Shown: one piece after another, positions 6,501 to 7,736 of the stretch
How positions within the stretch are numbered: position 1 is the first letter of the stretch
Layout of the letters: each line of letters opens with the position of its first letter
Assembly: GCA_900552605.1 (NCBI GenBank)
Contig: USAR01000063.1
Location: forward strand, 1-7,736
DNA: 7,736 nt
Origin: an uncultured Oscillospiraceae bacterium
GTDB lineage: Bacteria; Bacillota; Clostridia; Oscillospirales; Acutalibacteraceae
Reading direction: 5' to 3'
Translations under genes and position numbers: made by a program
Notes under the pieces: generated by a model
What the model was told of the DNA's origin: nothing
The model's database searches: none
The model's input: only the letters and a program-made list of their open reading frames with translations

Positions 6501-7541
6501 TGTTGCGTCGCTGTTGAAGTATATGGGATTATAAATCATAGCGGCGGAGTTCGGAATGCCGTTTGTAAGTCCCTTGGGATTCTTTTTAAGCCAATCAATA
6601 CCTTTTGCCGAATCAATTTCATTACCGTCGGAAACCTGCTTAAATTTGCCGAACTCACGGTTATAAACCAAGTTTCTGCCGTCGGTAAGCTCGGGCAAAG
6701 CCGAAGTGGCTTTTTGGTATGTTGAAGTTTCAACGCTTATCTCGCCGCGTTTGCCGAACGCCGCGATCTGTGAAAGCCTCGCCACAGGGGAAGACATTCC
6801 CGTTTGGTTTGAGGGATTAACGGGTATCAAAAAACGAAGACCTATATATTGTCCCTCAACCGTCTTTTTAAAGTTTATTTTCTGCCTTGTTTTATTCTGC
6901 TCGTTAATAACCTGAGCTGTGAGCGAAGAAATATCAAACAGTGCTTCCTCGCTGTCGGCAATATAGATTTGATATGCATAGGTTGCAAAGTTTACCGAGT
7001 GATGATATATCCACACCGAGTTAATTTCCGAGGAGCTGCCGAGGTTATAGATAATATCCGTGCAGTTTTTGGAGTCGGCAAAAATCCCGTCGCTGTTTTT
7101 TGTATTCCTCGGAGTGCTGCCGTCGAAATATACATTACCGGAAATAAAACCGAGTCCTGCATTCTGACCGAGCCTTGCTGAAGTAAATATTTTTGAAGGA
7201 ACAATATCAATACCGCTTGTAACTTGTGCTGTGTTAACGCTTGTTTTTGTGCCGTTATTATACTGAAGAATTTTGCTGTATGCCACATCAAGCATAATGT
7301 TTTCTTCGGTATTAAGCTCAGCGTTTATCTCAGCATTTGAAGAAGGGCGTGTGTAATCGTCGAATACTATCTCGGAATTGTCGAGTTTTGTTTCGATTAG
7401 ATCATCTTCACCGGACGTGTTGTTATCTTTAAAACCGCCTGCTGCCGCAAGAGGAACATAGAAAGACGAGGTCAATATTCCAAAAACAACAGCTGCCGCA
7501 ATAAGGGCGCCGATAATACGTTTTTTTCTGCTTTGCTTCAT
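3426..7541 (-). CDS. Large secreted multi-discoidin surface protein with an out-of-frame sortase anchor
   Basis: Residues 1-34 are a signal peptide: a basic start (KQSRKKR), a long hydrophobic core and a likely cleavage after LAAA. Six discoidin/F5-8C-like beta-sandwich modules follow at about residues 110-265, 285-467, 488-662, 688-848, 857-995 and 1003-1163. The first four are clear repeats of one another. Residues ~1170-1312 form a further beta domain of the kind seen just before anchors (KYSVEFYDVFGNK, ending GSYMLAAYS), then an Asp/Asn-rich linker (1313-1340) and SPET (1344-1347). No catalytic domain is recognisable, so the likely role is glycan or cell-surface binding on the outside of the cell; this is inference from module type. 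The start is fixed by a perfect AGGAGG eight bases upstream. After SPET the literal frame gives a Cys/Gly/Arg-rich tail with no membrane segment and stops at 3428-3426. The next frame encodes a proper anchor ending at 3410, so the gene appears frameshifted at about 3500. The exact ligand is unknown. Confidence 0.9.
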   Translation of the reverse strand: MKQSRKKRIIGALIAAAVVFGILTSSFYVPLAAAGGFKDNNTSGEDDLIETKLDNSEIVFDDYTRPSSNAEINAELNTEENIMLDVAYSKILQYNNGTKTSVNTAQVTSGIDIVPSKIFTSARLGQNAGLGFISGNVYFDGSTPRNTKNSDGIFADSKNCTDIIYNLGSSSEINSVWIYHHSVNFATYAYQIYIADSEEALFDISSLTAQVINEQNKTRQKINFKKTVEGQYIGLRFLIPVNPSNQTGMSSPVARLSQIAAFGKRGEISVETSTYQKATSALPELTDGRNLVYNREFGKFKQVSDGNEIDSAKGIDWLKKNPKGLTNGIPNSAAMIYNPIYFNSDATPKNVPPYTNSKDYTDLVYYLGGIADVDEVDFYNHSNALYAIYAYQIYFSDSYAMLYNSSNLCYTYQSNGSTLQKFKFSKPISAKYIGIRFLVSVDPSIATDKVALSSRYLRLSQLAVFGTITKESADDLADVDDDTKLPTKYGANLIKPLDGSIMGIINGQITSASFEKTNLIFDGDPSTGTLCGGFKFADWNDGNVIWYDNDNRYLQIQYNLQSTALIKAVYVANHPIEIYRTARFAVFFGNDIDTLYSDENRVEFKNTKKERINLIEFSTPKKAKYFGIRFYNPVSAHDSSMIDASKNSVYMRLNELAVFGNYENSGFEPTVLQTVNDSFTNNDFKKLGTNILKDYTPKYYLNKSLVKVTDNAKQLTDGDITKHNDMSGKLKLASTDGSGSLDIVYNFGETFYNIEKFAYIGASKDYMSNYFTGWYQVYAADDVDNIFESDNMIFEYNWNTDGMSRGHIIDISKNKKLACSFAIRILNPVTTANEYIAARISEIAAYGNKTVLPQYPTNLAVGKPVKVSKLVNGKLTDMTSSWLNAQKAELLTDESTAKSVSFNYTGDIVLYYNLCNDLNINEIKLTGNIKKYKVYAASNYADIWKDGSLQYTVKKSGDSTKLKYAKINVRYVKFVIEDYDPSRYISEVSIIGLANRLSVFKKISRDLKGSNVIVSTADKELEKRTFLNLENKNVEGWFDQDTSLPYGLEGGENNKKPLDVNINLGDLKILSKVTMNFKGLQTGYLPKKVEVYASERLDSFDNTNFDMKPIYTFNGYPTNGTLSFKTVPQLTRGVLIRFICGDENYDGYDHMCFSLTEITLEGGSVKGTQKDEYNGTLLKFSDKKTGVSAEIVKYDINDIYNDVYRMKIVKSKLSDSDIKALNENSMVALSKQKYSVEFYDVFGNKLEDCGGRTVKISLSYNAKQVSAPVFCQSAGEMEYLESNYDPSGKATIETTKLSNGSYMLAAYSNDIIIPDDNNNNDKNGNNGNDDNTSPDNDYNDTSFSPETECGSDSHSCVYGGRRIGNCFRQKK
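3522..3605 (-). other. Low-complexity Asp/Asn-rich linker before the anchor
   Basis: About 28 residues (1313-1340) are almost only Asp, Asn, Gly, Ser and Pro, with one Lys, Thr and Tyr (pieces DDNNNN and NGNNGNDDN). Such linkers commonly span the cell wall between the exposed domains and the sortase signal. The DNA is correspondingly rich in AAY/GAY codons and could be prone to replication slippage, although the visible frameshift lies just downstream of it. Confidence 0.75.
4998..7214 (-). repeat. Four tandem related discoidin-like modules inside the surface protein
   Basis: Four units of roughly 155-185 residues repeat a common plan, at about 7214-6747, 6689-6141, 6080-5556 and 5480-4998. 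Each has a D-I/L-V/Q-Y-N/Y-L-type strand, then a central strand of the form A/W-Y-Q-I/V-Y-x-A/S-D (YAYQIYIADS, YAYQIYFSDS, ARFAVFFGND, WYQVYAADD). Next comes an L-F/Y-x-S/D turn, then a GIRF-type strand followed by a VNP-like loop (YIGLRFLIPVNP, YIGIRFLVSVDP, YFGIRFYNPV, FAIRILNPV). Each ends in R-L/I-S/N-E/Q-I/L-A-A/V-F/Y-G. The units have clearly diverged in protein sequence, so this is old module duplication and not a recent DNA repeat. Modules five and six (about 4973-4557 and 4535-4053) have the discoidin fold pattern but lack most of these shared motifs. Confidence 0.75.
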
Positions 7542-7549
7542 ATTATGTT

Positions 7550-7555
7550 CCTCCT
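7550..7555 (-). promoter_or_regulatory. Ribosome binding site of the large surface protein, overlapping the upstream stop codon
   Basis: On the minus strand the sequence reads TAAGGAGG, followed by eight bases and then ATG (7541-7539). The TAA is the stop of the upstream gene, and AGGAGG is a perfect Shine-Dalgarno core. It fixes the start of the 1371-residue protein and points to translational coupling with the gene before it. Confidence 0.85.
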
Positions 7556-7736
7556 TACTTAATTTTTATAACCGCCGTTGCCATAACGTCGGGATCGCTT
7601 TCAAGATATGCTCTGACAGCTATCATATCTCCGGATTTTGCCGCGGCGTCCGCTGTATATGTTCCGTTTGAAACAGTGCCTTTCTTTCCGGTTGCGGCAG
7701 ATATCTGCCACTTGATATTATCCCCTGCGTCGCAGT
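7555..7736 (-). CDS. C-terminal end of a protein with a terminal Ig-like (BIG2-like) module; partial
   Basis: This is the 3' end of a gene that begins beyond the right edge; about 59 residues and a TAA stop (7557-7555) are visible. The visible part contains DNIKWQIS near its start, then a TYTAD stretch, MIAVRAYLE, and the ending TAVIKIK. The pattern of short beta strands with alternating small and hydrophobic residues is typical of bacterial Ig-like (BIG2-type) modules, which are usually spacers in surface or secreted enzymes. The last ~34 residues align without gaps to the last residues of the hydrolase at 603-3176 (shared T-x-T, AK-x-G-x-M-x-A and DVM), so the two proteins appear to end in related modules. 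The stop codon overlaps the ribosome binding site of the next gene, so the two are very likely co-transcribed and translationally coupled. The main function of the protein is not visible here. Confidence 0.75.
   Translation of the reverse strand, partial: CDAGDNIKWQISAATGKKGTVSNGTYTADAAAKSGDMIAVRAYLESDPDVMATAVIKIK

Overview
The window looks like part of a carbohydrate-related locus from a low-to-middle-GC Gram-positive bacterium of the Clostridia. An Oscillospiraceae/Ruminococcaceae-type gut or rumen organism is the best guess. The grounds are strong AGGAGG-type ribosome binding sites, a large surface protein ending in a sortase-type signal (SPxT, hydrophobic segment, basic tail), many discoidin-like modules, and a clan GH-A glycoside hydrolase. 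The genus cannot be told from the sequence. All recognisable genes lie on the minus strand, so the locus reads from high to low coordinates.

Layout in the direction of transcription. (1) 7736-7555: the last ~60 codons of a gene ending in an Ig-like (BIG2-like) module. (2) 7541-3426: a 1371-residue secreted surface protein with a signal peptide, six discoidin/F5-8C-like modules, a C-terminal beta domain, an Asp/Asn-rich linker and a sortase-type anchor. The anchor is out of frame, so the literal reading frame loses the membrane segment. The ribosome binding site of this gene overlaps the stop codon of gene 1. (3) 3425-3177: an intercistronic gap with a perfect 9-bp hairpin, a small palindrome and a weak promoter candidate. 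(4) 3176-603: an 857-residue clan GH-A glycoside hydrolase with a discoidin-like N-terminal module and an Ig-like C-terminal module, and no signal peptide. (5) 600-1: the first 200 codons of a DUF4874/DUF4832-like, glycosidase-like gene. It starts 2 bases after gene 4 but is interrupted by three in-frame stop codons and runs off the window.

The genes share building blocks. The hydrolase's N-terminal module resembles the repeats of the surface protein, and its C-terminal module resembles the end of gene 1. This suggests one co-evolved set for binding and cutting a complex glycan, inferred from modules and operon structure only; no substrate can be named. Two places are broken as written: the sorting signal of the large protein, and the last gene. 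Each could be real decay or phase variation, or a sequence/assembly error. I saw no RNA genes, CRISPR arrays, insertion sequences or integrase-type genes.
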